Assembly (NCBI RefSeq): GCF_002305855.1
Contig: NZ_CP022163.1
Coordinates: 992,292 to 1,056,291 of the forward strand
Source: Melittangium boletus DSM 14713
GTDB taxonomy: Bacteria; Myxococcota; Myxococcia; Myxococcales; Myxococcaceae
DNA: 64,000 bases
Reading direction: 5' to 3'
This document shows positions 7,743 to 16,736 of the stretch, in pieces. Every line of letters begins with the position of its first letter. The stretch's first letter is position 1. Position numbers and translations under genes: made by a program. The notes beneath the pieces are model-generated. The model searched no databases. It saw only the letters and a program-made list of their open reading frames with translations, and was not told where the DNA came from.

Positions 7743-9326
7743 ATGGCCCGGATTCTCGGTCTGGACCTGGGCAGCCACTCGGTGAAGGGGCTGCTGATCG
7801 ACACGAACGCACGAAGCTCGGCCGTGAAGGCGTGGGCCGAGGTGCGCCGCGCGGAGGGCGAGCGGCAGGAGACGCTGCGCACCGCGCTGCGGGAGCTGCT
7901 CGGCCGCCCCGAGCTGAGCAATCCCGACCATGTGGTGGTGGCGCTGCCCGGCCCTTCCCTGGTGACGCACCAGCTCGCCCTGCCCTTCTCGGATCCCAAG
8001 CGGATCGACGCCACCATCTCCTTCGAGGTGGCCAGCCAGCTGCCGTTCGACCTGGAGGAGGCCGTCTTCGACTACCAGGTCGCCTCGCAGGTGAAGGACA
8101 AGGGCAGTGAGCTGCTGGTGGGCGTGGTGCGCCGCCAGGAGCTGGCCACGCTCATGGCGCTGCTCAACGAGCTGGGCGTGGACCCGCGCGTGGTGACGCA
8201 CCCGGGCATCACGTACCAGAACCTGCTCTTGCAGCAGGAGGTCTCCGACGAGGCGGTGGCCATCGTGGACATCGGCCACGAGCGCACGACGCTGGCCATT
8301 GGCCGGCCCGGCGTGGGCGTGGAGTTCGCGCGCACCTTCTCCGGCGGCGGCGTGAACCTCAGCCGCGCGCTGGCCACCGAGTTCCAGACGCCCCTGCAGG
8401 AGGCCCACCACTGGAAGGAAGCGCACGGAGCGCTGGCGAGCGCCGCCCAGGCCCAGGGCCCCGAGGGCGAGCGCGCCGCCACGGCGTTCGTGCGCGGTCT
8501 ACAGCCGGTGCTGCGCGAGCTGCGTCCGTCCTTCAAGTCCTTCACCGCGCGCGCCCGCCGTCCGGTGAGCGCCGTGCTGCTGTGCGGTGGAACGGCCCGC
8601 ATGCCCGGCCTCGCCGAGCAGTTGGGCAAGGACCTCGGGCTGCCCACGCGCGTGCTGACGCTGCCGTTCGGGGCCTCGGCGAACCTGCCCGAGGCGGAGC
8701 AGCCGGTGGCGATGCAGGCGTACTCGCTCGCGCTGCGCGGACAGGCCTCGGGGGCCAAGGCGCCGCGCTTCAACCTGCGCCGGGGCGAGTTCGCCTTCAA
8801 GGGCGACTACGACTACCTCAAGGACAAGGTGGGACTGCTCGCCTCGTTCGCCGCCACCCTGCTGCTGCTGCTCATCGCCAGCGGCGTGGTGCGCAACTCC
8901 GTGCTCGCGCGGCGCGAGGCCCAGGTGGACCGGGTGCTGTGCGACGTCACCCAGCGCATCCTCGGCTCCTGCGAGAAGAACTACGACATCGCGCTCAACC
9001 GGCTCAAGGGCGTGGAGAGCCCCACCTCGGCGCTGCCGAAGATGTCCGCCGTCAACCTGCTGGCGGAGATGACGCAGCGGGTGCCCGCGGACGTGCCGGT
9101 GACGTTCGACCGCATCGACATCGATCTGGAGCGCATCAGCGTGCGCGGCGTGACGGACAGCTCCAAGCAGATCGACACCATCGCCGCCGCCATCCGGGGC
9201 CACCGCTGCTTCAAGGAAGTGAAGGAGGGCAAGGTGGAGAAGACCCGCGAGGGCAACAAGGTGTCCTTCCGCCTGGACATCCAGGTGCAATGCGACGATC
9301 AGGCCCAGGCCTCGAGGGAGGGCTAG
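7743..9326 (+). CDS. gspL: Type II secretion assembly protein GspL (PilM-PilN-like)
   Basis: GspL links the ATPase GspE to the membrane platform. The 527-residue protein has an N-terminal actin-like (PilM/GspL) domain. It starts MARILGLDLGSHSVKGLLID and includes VAIVDIGHERTTLAI and VSAVLLCGGTARMPGLAEQL. A single membrane helix lies near residues 366-383 (LLASFAATLLLLLIASGVV), followed by a PilN/GspL-type periplasmic ferredoxin-like domain. Start: ATG after GAGAGGAA, 2 nt behind gspK. Its place between K and M supports GspL over a pilus PilM. Confidence 0.9.
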   Translation: MARILGLDLGSHSVKGLLIDTNARSSAVKAWAEVRRAEGERQETLRTALRELLGRPELSNPDHVVVALPGPSLVTHQLALPFSDPKRIDATISFEVASQLPFDLEEAVFDYQVASQVKDKGSELLVGVVRRQELATLMALLNELGVDPRVVTHPGITYQNLLLQQEVSDEAVAIVDIGHERTTLAIGRPGVGVEFARTFSGGGVNLSRALATEFQTPLQEAHHWKEAHGALASAAQAQGPEGERAATAFVRGLQPVLRELRPSFKSFTARARRPVSAVLLCGGTARMPGLAEQLGKDLGLPTRVLTLPFGASANLPEAEQPVAMQAYSLALRGQASGAKAPRFNLRRGEFAFKGDYDYLKDKVGLLASFAATLLLLLIASGVVRNSVLARREAQVDRVLCDVTQRILGSCEKNYDIALNRLKGVESPTSALPKMSAVNLLAEMTQRVPADVPVTFDRIDIDLERISVRGVTDSSKQIDTIAAAIRGHRCFKEVKEGKVEKTREGNKVSFRLDIQVQCDDQAQASREG

Positions 9327-9329
9327 CAC

Positions 9330-9887
9330 ATGGACAAGCTTCGGGAATTGCTCAACGACGCGAAGGCCTGGTTCGAGCGGCTGACGAGCCGCGAGCGCAA
9401 CATGGTGATGGCCACGGGCGGCGCGGTGCTCGCCTTCGCGCTCTTCCTCATCCTCTTCTCCTTCTCCAATACGGCCAGCGCCTACCGCAAGCGCACGGAC
9501 CAGAAGCTCGGCAAGCTGCGCGAGGTGCAGGTGCTCGCGGCGAGCTACCGCGAGGCCACCCAGGAGCGCCAGGGCGTGGAGCAGCAGCTCACGGGCAGCA
9601 ACGTGCGCCTCATCAGCTACGTGGAGGAGAAGGCCACGCTCGCCGGGCTCAGCGTGCCCAACATGACGCCCAAGAACGACGTGAACCTGGGTGACGGGCA
9701 GATCGTCGAGAGCTCGGTGGAGCTGACCTTCACCGACGTGGACCTGCGCAAGCTGTACGACTTCCTGTCATCGGTGGAGCGCGGACCGGGCGTGGTGAAG
9801 GTGAAGAGCCTGCGCCTGGAGCCGCACAGCACCACGGACACCCTGACGGCGTGGACGACCGTCTCCACCTACAAGATGAAGCAATGA
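9330..9887 (+). CDS. gspM: Type II secretion protein GspM
   Basis: GspM is a bitopic inner-membrane protein that dimerises with GspL. The 185-residue product has a short amphipathic N-terminus (LRELLNDAKAWFERLTSRERNMVM), which is a GspM hallmark. One membrane helix (about 27-46, MATGGAVLAFALFLILFSF), a coiled-coil stretch and a periplasmic ferredoxin-like domain follow. It lies 3 nt after gspL, and its stop overlaps the gspN start as ATGA (9884-9887). Confidence 0.88.
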   Translation: MDKLRELLNDAKAWFERLTSRERNMVMATGGAVLAFALFLILFSFSNTASAYRKRTDQKLGKLREVQVLAASYREATQERQGVEQQLTGSNVRLISYVEEKATLAGLSVPNMTPKNDVNLGDGQIVESSVELTFTDVDLRKLYDFLSSVERGPGVVKVKSLRLEPHSTTDTLTAWTTVSTYKMKQ

Positions 9888-10876
9888 CCATGGCTACGAC
9901 CGAGAACCGCATCGCTCGTTGGAAGCTCGTCCTTGGCTACGGGGTGTTCTCGCTCGTGGCCTTCGTGCTGTGCCTCTTCCTCACCTTCCCGTACGACACG
10001 CTGCGCCAGCGCGCCGTGGAAGCCGCGGCGGACGCGGGCTATGCGCTGCGCATCGGCTCGCTGCGGCCGGGGCTGCGCGGGCTGACGGCCACCCAGGTGC
10101 GCCTGAGCAAGGCCCCCAATGGGATCACGCCCGAGCTGCATGAGCTGTTGGCCAGCAACGCGTCGATGATGCCCGGCCCCGAGGAGCTGGGGGAGCCGTT
10201 GAACATCGACTCGGTGGCGGTGCGGCCCGCGCTGCTGCCCCTGGGCGTGGCCTTCCACGCGAGCCTGCTGGGCGGCAGCATCAGCGGCAACGTGGGCGGT
10301 CTGGGCGACGTGAAGGTGGCGGTGTCGCTGTCGAACCTGGATGCCTCGAGCGGCAACCTCAAGGGCTTCAGCGGCGTGGACATGGCGGGCAAGCTCAATG
10401 GCTCGCTCGACCTCACCCTGCCCAAGACGCGCGGGCAAGCGGACCTGAGCCAGGCCAATGGCCAGCTCACGCTGGACTCCCGGGGTCTCATCATCCAGGG
10501 CGGCAACGTCACCGTGCCCATGTACGGCCAGCCCACGCCCATGGATCTGCCGAAGATCGCGCTCGGGGACATCGACGCGCGCGTCAAGATCGAGAAGGGC
10601 CTGGGCACCATCGAGACGATGCAGGCCAAGAGCGAGGACCTGGAGGTCCAGGGCACGGGGACGGTGAAGCTGGGCCAGCGGCTGGACGTGAGCCAGCCGG
10701 ACATGGACTTCAAGCTGAACGCCGAGCCGGAGTTCGTGAAGCGGCTGGGCATCCTCGGCGCGGGACTCACCATCCTTCCCACGGACAAGGCGGACCCGAA
10801 GTTCCGCGTGGCGCACCTGTCGGGCTTCTTCAACCGTCCCACTTTCGGACCGCCCCGCGGCCAGCAGATGCGCTGA
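9884..10876 (+). CDS. gspN: Type II secretion protein GspN
   Basis: This is the last gene of the operon. The 330-residue product has an N-terminal membrane helix (about 14-34, LVLGYGVFSLVAFVLCLFLTFP) and a long periplasmic beta-rich domain. The family signature is FPYDTLRQRAVEAAADAGYALRIGSLRPGLRGL. GspN is found in some T2SS, including delta-proteobacterial ones, and is thought to help assembly at the envelope. The start is ATG 9884 overlapping gspM. ATG 9890 is the alternative. Confidence 0.88.
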   Translation: MTMATTENRIARWKLVLGYGVFSLVAFVLCLFLTFPYDTLRQRAVEAAADAGYALRIGSLRPGLRGLTATQVRLSKAPNGITPELHELLASNASMMPGPEELGEPLNIDSVAVRPALLPLGVAFHASLLGGSISGNVGGLGDVKVAVSLSNLDASSGNLKGFSGVDMAGKLNGSLDLTLPKTRGQADLSQANGQLTLDSRGLIIQGGNVTVPMYGQPTPMDLPKIALGDIDARVKIEKGLGTIETMQAKSEDLEVQGTGTVKLGQRLDVSQPDMDFKLNAEPEFVKRLGILGAGLTILPTDKADPKFRVAHLSGFFNRPTFGPPRGQQMR

Positions 10877-10942
10877 GCCCCCATCGGAGGTGACGTGAGG
10901 GGTCGGTCCCCCCGGGTCTACCCCAAAAATCACCTCCAGTTG

Positions 10943-10971
10943 TTGCGAGGCGGCTTCTCCACGGGTTAGGA
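10943..10971 (+). promoter_or_regulatory. Candidate promoter of the FHA sigma-54 activator gene
   Basis: TTGCGA (10943-10948) and TTAGGA (10966-10971) are separated by exactly 17 bp, 35 bp upstream of the GTG start. An 8-bp inverted repeat (GGAGGTGA 10886-10893, TCACCTCC 10930-10937) lies between gspN and this promoter and may end the gsp transcript. It has no T-run. Confidence 0.4.
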
Positions 10972-11005
10972 GAGGCCCCGCGACTTCACAACTGGGGAGG
11001 GCTCT

Positions 11006-12640
11006 GTGCCAGAGCTGGTGTTCTTTCGTCGGGGCGAGGAGGTTCTCAAGGTTGGATTGGGTCTCGAGCGCATGGTGCTCGGCCGCGGCGACAAGAGTGA
11101 TGTCGTCATTCCCGATCCCGAGGTGAGCCGTCAGCAGGTGGCGCTCACCTTCGACGGTACGCAGTGCACGCTGGAGGATCTGTCCGGTAAGGGCACCTCC
11201 GTGGCGGGGACCCCCATGACGCGAGGCGTGCTCGCGGATGGCGTGGATCTGAGGCTCGGACAGTGGAGCGCCGTGTTCCGGCTCCATGGCGGCGGGCAGA
11301 CCGAGGGCCCCACCGAGATTGGCTCGCACACGGAGGCGCAGCCCCGGGAGTCGGTCTCGCGCTGGCAGCCCGCGCAGGTGCGCGTCCGGCAGGGCGCCAA
11401 CGAGACCGTGCACAAGCTCCAGGCCGACAGCTTCACCGTGGGGAAGGATCCCTCGTGTGACCTGGTGGTGCAGGATCCGTTCATCTCCAGCCGCCACCTG
11501 AAGGTGGTGCGGCGCGAGGGGAACTTCCAGGTGGTGGACACGAACTCCACCAATGGCACGTGGCTCGGCGCGGTGCGCGTCTTCGAGGTGCAGGTGGGCC
11601 TGCCCACCACGTTGCGCGTGGGCGAGACGGACCTCATCCTCGAGCCCGTCACCGCCGTCCGCCGCGAGCAGGCCTTCCATGGGCTCATCGGCAATGACAT
11701 GGCCGTGCGTCAGCTGGTGGACCTCATCCAGCGCGTGGCGCCCTCCACCGCCGCGGTGGCCATCCTCGGGGAGTCCGGCACGGGCAAGGAGCTGGTGGCC
11801 CGGGCGCTCCACGAGTGCTCCCAGCGCGCCGGCAAGCCCTTCATCCCCGTCAACTGCGCCGCCATCTCCAAGGAGCTCATCGAGAGCGAGCTGTTCGGCC
11901 ATGAGAAGGGCTCGTTCACCGGCGCCACCAACGCGCGCAAGGGCGCCTTCGAGGAGGCCGATGGGGGCACGCTCTTCCTCGACGAGATTGGCGAGCTGCC
12001 GTTGGATCTCCAGGCCAAGCTGCTGCGCGCGCTGGAGAGCGGGGAGATCAAGCGCGTGGGGGCCAGCCGTCCCATGAACGTGGACGTGCGCGTGGTGGCC
12101 GCCACCAACCGGGATCTGCTGTCGTCCGTGCGAGAGGGCCGCTTCCGCGAGGATCTGTACTACCGCCTGTGCGTGGTGCCCCTGCACCTGCCGCCCCTGC
12201 GCAGCCGGCGCGGGGACATCCTCGCCCTGGCCGAGAACTTCCTGCGCATGTACACGCCCCGGGGTCAGACGGTGAGGCTGAGCACGGCCGCCTTGGAGCG
12301 GCTGCAGCAGCACGCCTGGCCGGGCAACATCCGCGAGCTGCGCAACGTGGTGCACCGCGCGTTGCTCCTGCGCAAGGGCGCGAGCATCGAGGCCAGCGAC
12401 ATCACCTTCGATCAGGAGGTGAACCGCGAGACGGGCGTGGCGGTGCCCGAGCTGCCTCCGGGGATGACGCTGGAGCAGATGCTGCTCAAGCTCGAGCGGC
12501 AGATCGTCGAGGCCGCCCTGCGCCGCTACAACAACAACCGCGAGCGCGTGGCCCGCGAGCTGGGCGTGGCCCGCTCCACCCTCTTCAAGCGCCTCAAGGA
12601 GTGGGGGCTTACCCGACAAGAGGAAGAGCCGGAGTCCTAG
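11006..12640 (+). CDS. Sigma-54-dependent activator with two FHA domains
   Basis: A 544-residue transcription activator of sigma-54 promoters. Two FHA domains come first (about 20-95: [21 protein letters not shown]; about 140-210: [22 protein letters not shown] with NSTNGTW). The AAA+ domain follows (Walker [15 protein letters not shown] in place of GAFTGA, Walker [14 protein letters not shown], arginine finger region FREDLYYRL). It ends in a Fis-type helix-turn-helix ([19 protein letters not shown]). FHA domains read phospho-Thr, so input from Ser/Thr kinases is expected. This is a common myxobacterial design. GTG start with GGGGAGG 5 nt upstream. Its target genes are not evident. Confidence 0.93.
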   Translation: MPELVFFRRGEEVLKVGLGLERMVLGRGDKSDVVIPDPEVSRQQVALTFDGTQCTLEDLSGKGTSVAGTPMTRGVLADGVDLRLGQWSAVFRLHGGGQTEGPTEIGSHTEAQPRESVSRWQPAQVRVRQGANETVHKLQADSFTVGKDPSCDLVVQDPFISSRHLKVVRREGNFQVVDTNSTNGTWLGAVRVFEVQVGLPTTLRVGETDLILEPVTAVRREQAFHGLIGNDMAVRQLVDLIQRVAPSTAAVAILGESGTGKELVARALHECSQRAGKPFIPVNCAAISKELIESELFGHEKGSFTGATNARKGAFEEADGGTLFLDEIGELPLDLQAKLLRALESGEIKRVGASRPMNVDVRVVAATNRDLLSSVREGRFREDLYYRLCVVPLHLPPLRSRRGDILALAENFLRMYTPRGQTVRLSTAALERLQQHAWPGNIRELRNVVHRALLLRKGASIEASDITFDQEVNRETGVAVPELPPGMTLEQMLLKLERQIVEAALRRYNNNRERVARELGVARSTLFKRLKEWGLTRQEEEPES

Positions 12641-12786
12641 GCTATTGCGGCCAGACGGCACTTTCACCGTCCTCCTGGAACAGAGCCACAGTCCCGGCTG
12701 TCCCGGAAAAGGCGAATAGATCCTTCTCGCGGCCGATGCGTTCCTTCTTGCAGGCACCCCGATGAGGGGGCCGAGGAGGCAACACC

Positions 12787-13299
12787 ATGGATGTCGCGGT
12801 CCTCCCTTTTCCCACTTTCACCGAGCTTTACCGTCAGTACCGTACCCGGGCCCTTCACATCGCGCGTCGCATCGTGGGCGACGCGGATGACGCGGAAGAC
12901 GTCGTCCAGGACGTCTTCACGCGGCTGGCCCTGCGCCCCAGTGGTTTCGATGGCCGTGCCTCATCCGGGACCTGGCTGCACCGGGTGATGGTCAACAGCA
13001 GCATCAACTGGCTGCGAGCCCGCCGGCGCCGCGAGCGGTTGCAGCATGAGCCCGAGGAAGGCGCCTCACCGGAGAGCCAGGCGGTGGGCACCGAGATGCA
13101 GCGCCAGTTCGAGCAGGCCCTTCAGCGGGTGAGCGAGCAGCAGCGCCAGGTACTATGGCTGCGGGAGATGCGCGGCTACAGCTACCCGGAGATCGCCGCC
13201 CTGTTGCGCATCCCCGAGGGCACCGTGAAGAGCACCCTGCACCGAGGCCGTCAGCGGGCCCAGGAAGAGCTGGAGTCCCGCGGCTGGAAGCCCGACTAG
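12787..13299 (+). CDS. ECF-type RNA polymerase sigma factor
   Basis: A 170-residue sigma-70 family ECF factor. Region 2 is clear (LYRQYRTRALHIARRIVGDADDAEDVVQDVFTRL), followed by FDGRASSGTWLHRVMVNSSINWLRARRRR. Region 4 includes LPRVSEQ-like LQRVSEQQRQVLWLREMRGYSYPEIAALLRIPEGTVKSTLHRGRQRAQ. ATG follows GAGGAGG with a 6-nt spacer. No anti-sigma gene adjoins: the upstream gene is an activator and the downstream gene is convergent, overlapping its last bases. Regulation must therefore lie elsewhere. Confidence 0.92.
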   Translation: MDVAVLPFPTFTELYRQYRTRALHIARRIVGDADDAEDVVQDVFTRLALRPSGFDGRASSGTWLHRVMVNSSINWLRARRRRERLQHEPEEGASPESQAVGTEMQRQFEQALQRVSEQQRQVLWLREMRGYSYPEIAALLRIPEGTVKSTLHRGRQRAQEELESRGWKPD

Positions 13300-14432
13300 G
13301 CTGCCACGCGCCGCACGCGGCTGCGCACTCCGGCGAACACGCACAGGAGGACGAGCAGGGCCGCGCCGATCGTGCCAGGACTCACGGGCTCGCCGAGCAA
13401 CAGGGCGCACCATAAGAGGGTCAGGAGGGGCTGGGCGAGCTGGAGCTGACCGACGCGCGCCACGCCCCCCAGGGCCATCCCCCGGTACCAGGCGAAGAAG
13501 CCGAGGAACATGCTCACCGCGGAGAGGTAGCCCAGGCCCAGCCATGCACGGGGGCTGGCGGAGAGCCGCCCGACGTCCACGGACAGCGCCACCACGGGCA
13601 CGAGCAGGGGCATGGAGAGCACCAGCGCCCAGCAGATGACCCGCCAGCCGCCCAGCTCCCGCGCGAGCACCCCGCCCTCGGCATAACCCATGGCGCCCGC
13701 GGCCACGGCGAGCAACACCAGTCCATCCGCCCGCGTGGGCAGCCCCGCGCCTCGAGCCGCCGCGAAGACGAGCACGGCGCCAAGCCCCGCCAGCGCGGAG
13801 AGCCAGAAGCCCCAGGAGGGGCGCTCCCTCGCGCGGAAGACGGCCGCCACGGCGGTGGCCCCGGGCAGCAACCCCACCAGCACCGCGCCGTGCGAGGCGG
13901 GCATGTTCCGCAGCGCCAGCGCGGACAACAGGGGAAACCCCACCACCACGCCCGCGATCACCCACGCGAGGCGCGGCCAGTGGCTGCGCTCGGGAAGGCG
14001 CTCGCGGCGCACGGCCAGCACCCCCGCAGCGAGCACCGCCGCGATCAGCGCGCGTCCCAGTCCCACCAGGGTGCCACCCAACTCGGCGACCGCCACCTGC
14101 GTGGCGGGCAGCGTCAGGCTGAAGGCCACCACGCCCAGGGCGCCGAACAGCAGCCCTTCCCGGCGCCGGGAGGCCTCGGAAGGGGCCGTGGGCGAGACGC
14201 ACAGGTGCGCGGGCCGCAGCGCCTGCACCACCACCCGGCCCGGACCCTCCACCTGGAGCGCTTGTCCGGGTTTCAGCACGTGGTCCTCCCGATCTCCCTC
14301 CCGGGTGAGCCACACCAACCCCGCGCGACAGGACAAACGCAGCCCCTCCAGGCGCAGCGGGTGCGTCCACAGCCCCCCCTGCTCGAGCGACAGCTCCGTC
14401 TCACCACCCCCCATGAGGCTCCTCGTGACCAT
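13296..14432 (-). CDS. DUF2917-EamA fusion: DMT-superfamily permease
   Basis: A 378-residue protein. Residues about 12-80 form a DUF2917-like, cupin-like beta domain (LRLSCRAGLVWLTREGDREDHVLKPGQALQVEG). From about residue 92 it has some ten hydrophobic helices of an EamA/DMT drug-metabolite transporter with two internal repeats. The substrate is unknown; related carriers export amino acids or metabolites. ATG 14432 follows GGAGG with a 9-nt spacer. ATG 14414 is an alternative. It diverges from a MocR regulator across a region with operator-like repeats, so MocR control is likely. DUF2917 fused to a permease is unusual to me. Confidence 0.82.
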   Translation of the reverse strand: MVTRSLMGGGETELSLEQGGLWTHPLRLEGLRLSCRAGLVWLTREGDREDHVLKPGQALQVEGPGRVVVQALRPAHLCVSPTAPSEASRRREGLLFGALGVVAFSLTLPATQVAVAELGGTLVGLGRALIAAVLAAGVLAVRRERLPERSHWPRLAWVIAGVVVGFPLLSALALRNMPASHGAVLVGLLPGATAVAAVFRARERPSWGFWLSALAGLGAVLVFAAARGAGLPTRADGLVLLAVAAGAMGYAEGGVLARELGGWRVICWALVLSMPLLVPVVALSVDVGRLSASPRAWLGLGYLSAVSMFLGFFAWYRGMALGGVARVGQLQLAQPLLTLLWCALLLGEPVSPGTIGAALLVLLCVFAGVRSRVRRVAA

Positions 14433-14514
14433 GTCCTTCCACCTCCGTGCTTCTTCCCCACCAACATGCGCCTCGGGTCACGAGGGGAACAGATTCAGCG
14501 GCTCGCGGTTGTTA

Positions 14515-14573
14515 CCAGTACAGTTGCCCGGGAGGGGAACTGTGCCGGGCCTCGAAGGGGGGAGCTGTACCTG
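14515..14573. promoter_or_regulatory. Candidate MocR operator: three related half-sites
   Basis: Three 11-bp elements lie between the divergent genes. CCAGTACAGTT is at 14515-14525 (plus), CCGGCACAGTT at 14538-14548 (minus) and CAGGTACAGCT at 14563-14573 (minus). The first two form an inverted repeat with only two mismatches. Centres are 23 and 25 bp apart, about two helical turns. This arrangement suits a dimeric GntR/MocR regulator. Binding is inferred. Confidence 0.5.
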
Positions 14574-14627
14574 TCCCCGCGAGGGATTCCGCGTCAGCCT
14601 GGAAACCCGGAGCCACGAGGAGCACCG

Positions 14628-16067
14628 ATGCGCAAGGCCAGCGAGGTCCAGGAGCCGAAGCTGTACGAGCGGGTGGCGGAACGGCTCGGCGCCGCCATCG
14701 CCGCGGGCACGTTGAGGGCGGGAGATCGGCTGCCCTCGGTGCGGCAGCTCAGCGCCAGCGAGCGGGTGAGCGTGTCCACGGTGCTCCAGGCCTACCTGCA
14801 CCTGGAGGATCGAGGGCTCATCGAGACGCGGCCCCAGTCCGGCCATTACGTGCGCCGACGCGAGCGTCCGCTGCCCGCGGAACCCGAGGTCTCCCAGCCC
14901 ACGTCGCAGGCCTCGCCCGTGAGCGTGAGCGCGTTGGTGACGCGGGTGTACCGGGCGGCGAATGATCCCCGCATCGTCCCCCTGGGCGCGGCGTGCCCCT
15001 CCCCGGAACTGCTCCCCACCCAACGGCTGCACCGCGAGTTGGCCCTCGTGACCCGGGAGGCCAGCGCGACGGCCATCGGGTACGACATGCCCCCAGGCAG
15101 CCTGGAGCTGAGGCAGCAGGTGGCGCGCCGCTCGCTGGAGTGGGGCTGCCCGCTGTCCCCCGAGGACTTCATCATCACCCATGGGGCGGCGGAGGCGATT
15201 TCCCTGAGCCTGGCCGCGGTGGCCCACCGGGGAGACACCGTGGTCCTCGAGTCTCCGGCCTATTACGGCACGTTGCAGGCCATCGAGACCCAGGGCCTGC
15301 GCGCGCTGGAAATCCCCACCCATCCCCGCCACGGCCTGGAGCTGGACGCGTTGGAGTCCGCGTTGCGCAAGCGCAAGGTGGCCGCGGTGCTGGTGGTCTC
15401 CAGTTTCAGCAACCCCCTGGGCGGTTGCATGCCGGAGGAGAATCGCCGGCGGCTGGTGGAGCTGCTCGCCGCGCGGGGAATCCCCCTCATCGAGGACGAC
15501 CTCTACGGCGATCTGCACTTCGGCCCCCTGCGCCCCCGGCCCGCGAAGGCGCATGATCCGGATGGGAGCGTGCTGCTGTGTGGCTCCTTCTCGAAGACGC
15601 TCGCGCCGGGCTACCGGGTGGGCTGGGTGGCCCCGGGCCGCTTCCGGCAGAAGGTGGAGCTGCTCAAGTACGCCCACACGGTGGCCACGTCCACCCCACC
15701 CCAGCTCGCCATCGCCGCCTTCCTGCGCAACGGGGGCTATGACCGGCACCTGCGCACGCTGCGGCGGCAGCTCGAGGCCCAGGTGCGGCGGATGGTGGAC
15801 TCCGTGGGCGAGCACTTCCCGGAGGGCGTGCGCGTGACCCGGCCCGAGGGAGGCATGCTCCTCTGGGTGGAAATGCCGCGCCAGGTGGACGCGCTGGAGC
15901 TGCACGCGCGGGCGCTCGCCGCGGGCATCGGCATCGCGCCCGGCCCCATCTTCTCGGCGCAGAAGCGCTATGGGAACTGCATCCGCCTGAGCTGCGGCTT
16001 CCCCTGGTCGCCCCAGCTGGAAGGCGCGCTGACCACCCTGGGCAGCCTCGCTCGCTCGCTGGCGTGA
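14628..16067 (+). CDS. MocR-type regulator (GntR winged helix plus aminotransferase-like domain)
   Basis: A 479-residue PLP-dependent regulator. Residues about 8-75 are a GntR winged helix (YERVAERLGAAIAAGTLRAGDRLPSVRQLSASERVSVSTVLQAY). The rest is a fold-type I aminotransferase domain with YDMPPGSLELRQQVARRS, the NPLGG motif, DDLYGDLHF and the PLP-lysine region GSFSKTLAPGYRVGWV (Lys in SFSK). Such proteins regulate a divergent neighbour in response to an amine or PLP-linked ligand. ATG 14628 follows GAGGAG, while upstream in-frame sequence has no gene-like character. The divergent neighbour is the EamA permease. Its stop lies 2 nt from a convergent gene. Confidence 0.93.
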   Translation: MRKASEVQEPKLYERVAERLGAAIAAGTLRAGDRLPSVRQLSASERVSVSTVLQAYLHLEDRGLIETRPQSGHYVRRRERPLPAEPEVSQPTSQASPVSVSALVTRVYRAANDPRIVPLGAACPSPELLPTQRLHRELALVTREASATAIGYDMPPGSLELRQQVARRSLEWGCPLSPEDFIITHGAAEAISLSLAAVAHRGDTVVLESPAYYGTLQAIETQGLRALEIPTHPRHGLELDALESALRKRKVAAVLVVSSFSNPLGGCMPEENRRRLVELLAARGIPLIEDDLYGDLHFGPLRPRPAKAHDPDGSVLLCGSFSKTLAPGYRVGWVAPGRFRQKVELLKYAHTVATSTPPQLAIAAFLRNGGYDRHLRTLRRQLEAQVRRMVDSVGEHFPEGVRVTRPEGGMLLWVEMPRQVDALELHARALAAGIGIAPGPIFSAQKRYGNCIRLSCGFPWSPQLEGALTTLGSLARSLA

Positions 16068-16069
16068 GG

Positions 16070-16735
16070 TCAGTCCTCGGACTTCGAACCGACGAACTGA
16101 TCCTCCTTGTCGCGGAACAGGAGGTTGAAGCTCGTCAGCGAGCCGTAGATGCGGGTGATCTGCGCCTGCATCTCCACCTTCTCCGCGTCCGACAGCTTCG
16201 GGTGGGCGTTGAGCTTCTGCTCCATCACCCGGAGCCGATCGCGCACCATGACGATCTTGTGGAAGAAGGTGTCCAGGGGGATGTCGCGGCTCTGCACGTC
16301 CGCCTTGCCCGGCACGAGCCGCAGGGTGCCGCCCTCCCACTTGTTCGCCAGCGGGGCATCGCCCCCCTCGCCCACCGCCTCCCGGATGAGCTCCATCAAT
16401 TCCGCGCGCGTCATGTTCAGCTCCAGGCCTTCCAGGTCCACCACTTCATCCGGCGAGTGCTCCCGCCGCCGCACCACGGGCGCCACCGTGCGCACCATCC
16501 GCTCGCGCCGGCTCGTCTCGCCCACCACCTTGGCGGCCACGCCTCGCGGCGTGAACTTGTTGCACAGGGGCGCCGAGGGCGGGAACAGGCCGCGCTCCGG
16601 CTGCAACCGGCACACGCCCACCCACCCTCGGTGATCCACCGAGTGCGCCGCCCACAGCTTGCAGTTGCCGCAGACCTTTTCCTCCGGTTGGAAGACCGGA
16701 GGAGGGGGCGGCACGCTCCCGGGGCCGTCCGTCAT
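16070..16735 (-). CDS. Hypothetical protein with a four-Cys N-terminal motif
   Basis: The 221-residue protein is not recognised. The N-terminus has a CGNCKLW...GVCRL...LCNKF pattern (Cys at about 22, 25, 42 and 58), which could bind zinc or an Fe-S cluster. The C-terminal half is helical and charged (DTFFHKIVMVRDRLRVMEQKLNAHPKLSDAEKVEMQAQI). The start ATG 16735 lies one base after the S46 peptidase stop (TGACATG), so the two are probably co-translated. There is no signal peptide or membrane helix, and cytoplasmic location is expected. Confidence 0.7.
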   Translation of the reverse strand: MTDGPGSVPPPPPVFQPEEKVCGNCKLWAAHSVDHRGWVGVCRLQPERGLFPPSAPLCNKFTPRGVAAKVVGETSRRERMVRTVAPVVRRREHSPDEVVDLEGLELNMTRAELMELIREAVGEGGDAPLANKWEGGTLRLVPGKADVQSRDIPLDTFFHKIVMVRDRLRVMEQKLNAHPKLSDAEKVEMQAQITRIYGSLTSFNLLFRDKEDQFVGSKSED

Positions 16736-16736
16736 G

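Noticed and set aside
9869..12757. A 962-codon open frame on the minus strand
   Set aside because: It lies fully antisense to gspN and the sigma-54 activator, whose motifs are unmistakable. Its His/Ala/Arg/Gly-rich composition is typical of antisense frames in GC-rich DNA.
13890..14627. N-terminal extension of the MocR gene
   Set aside because: The open frame runs back over the divergent permease and the operator region. The GntR domain starts at ATG 14628 behind a ribosome site.
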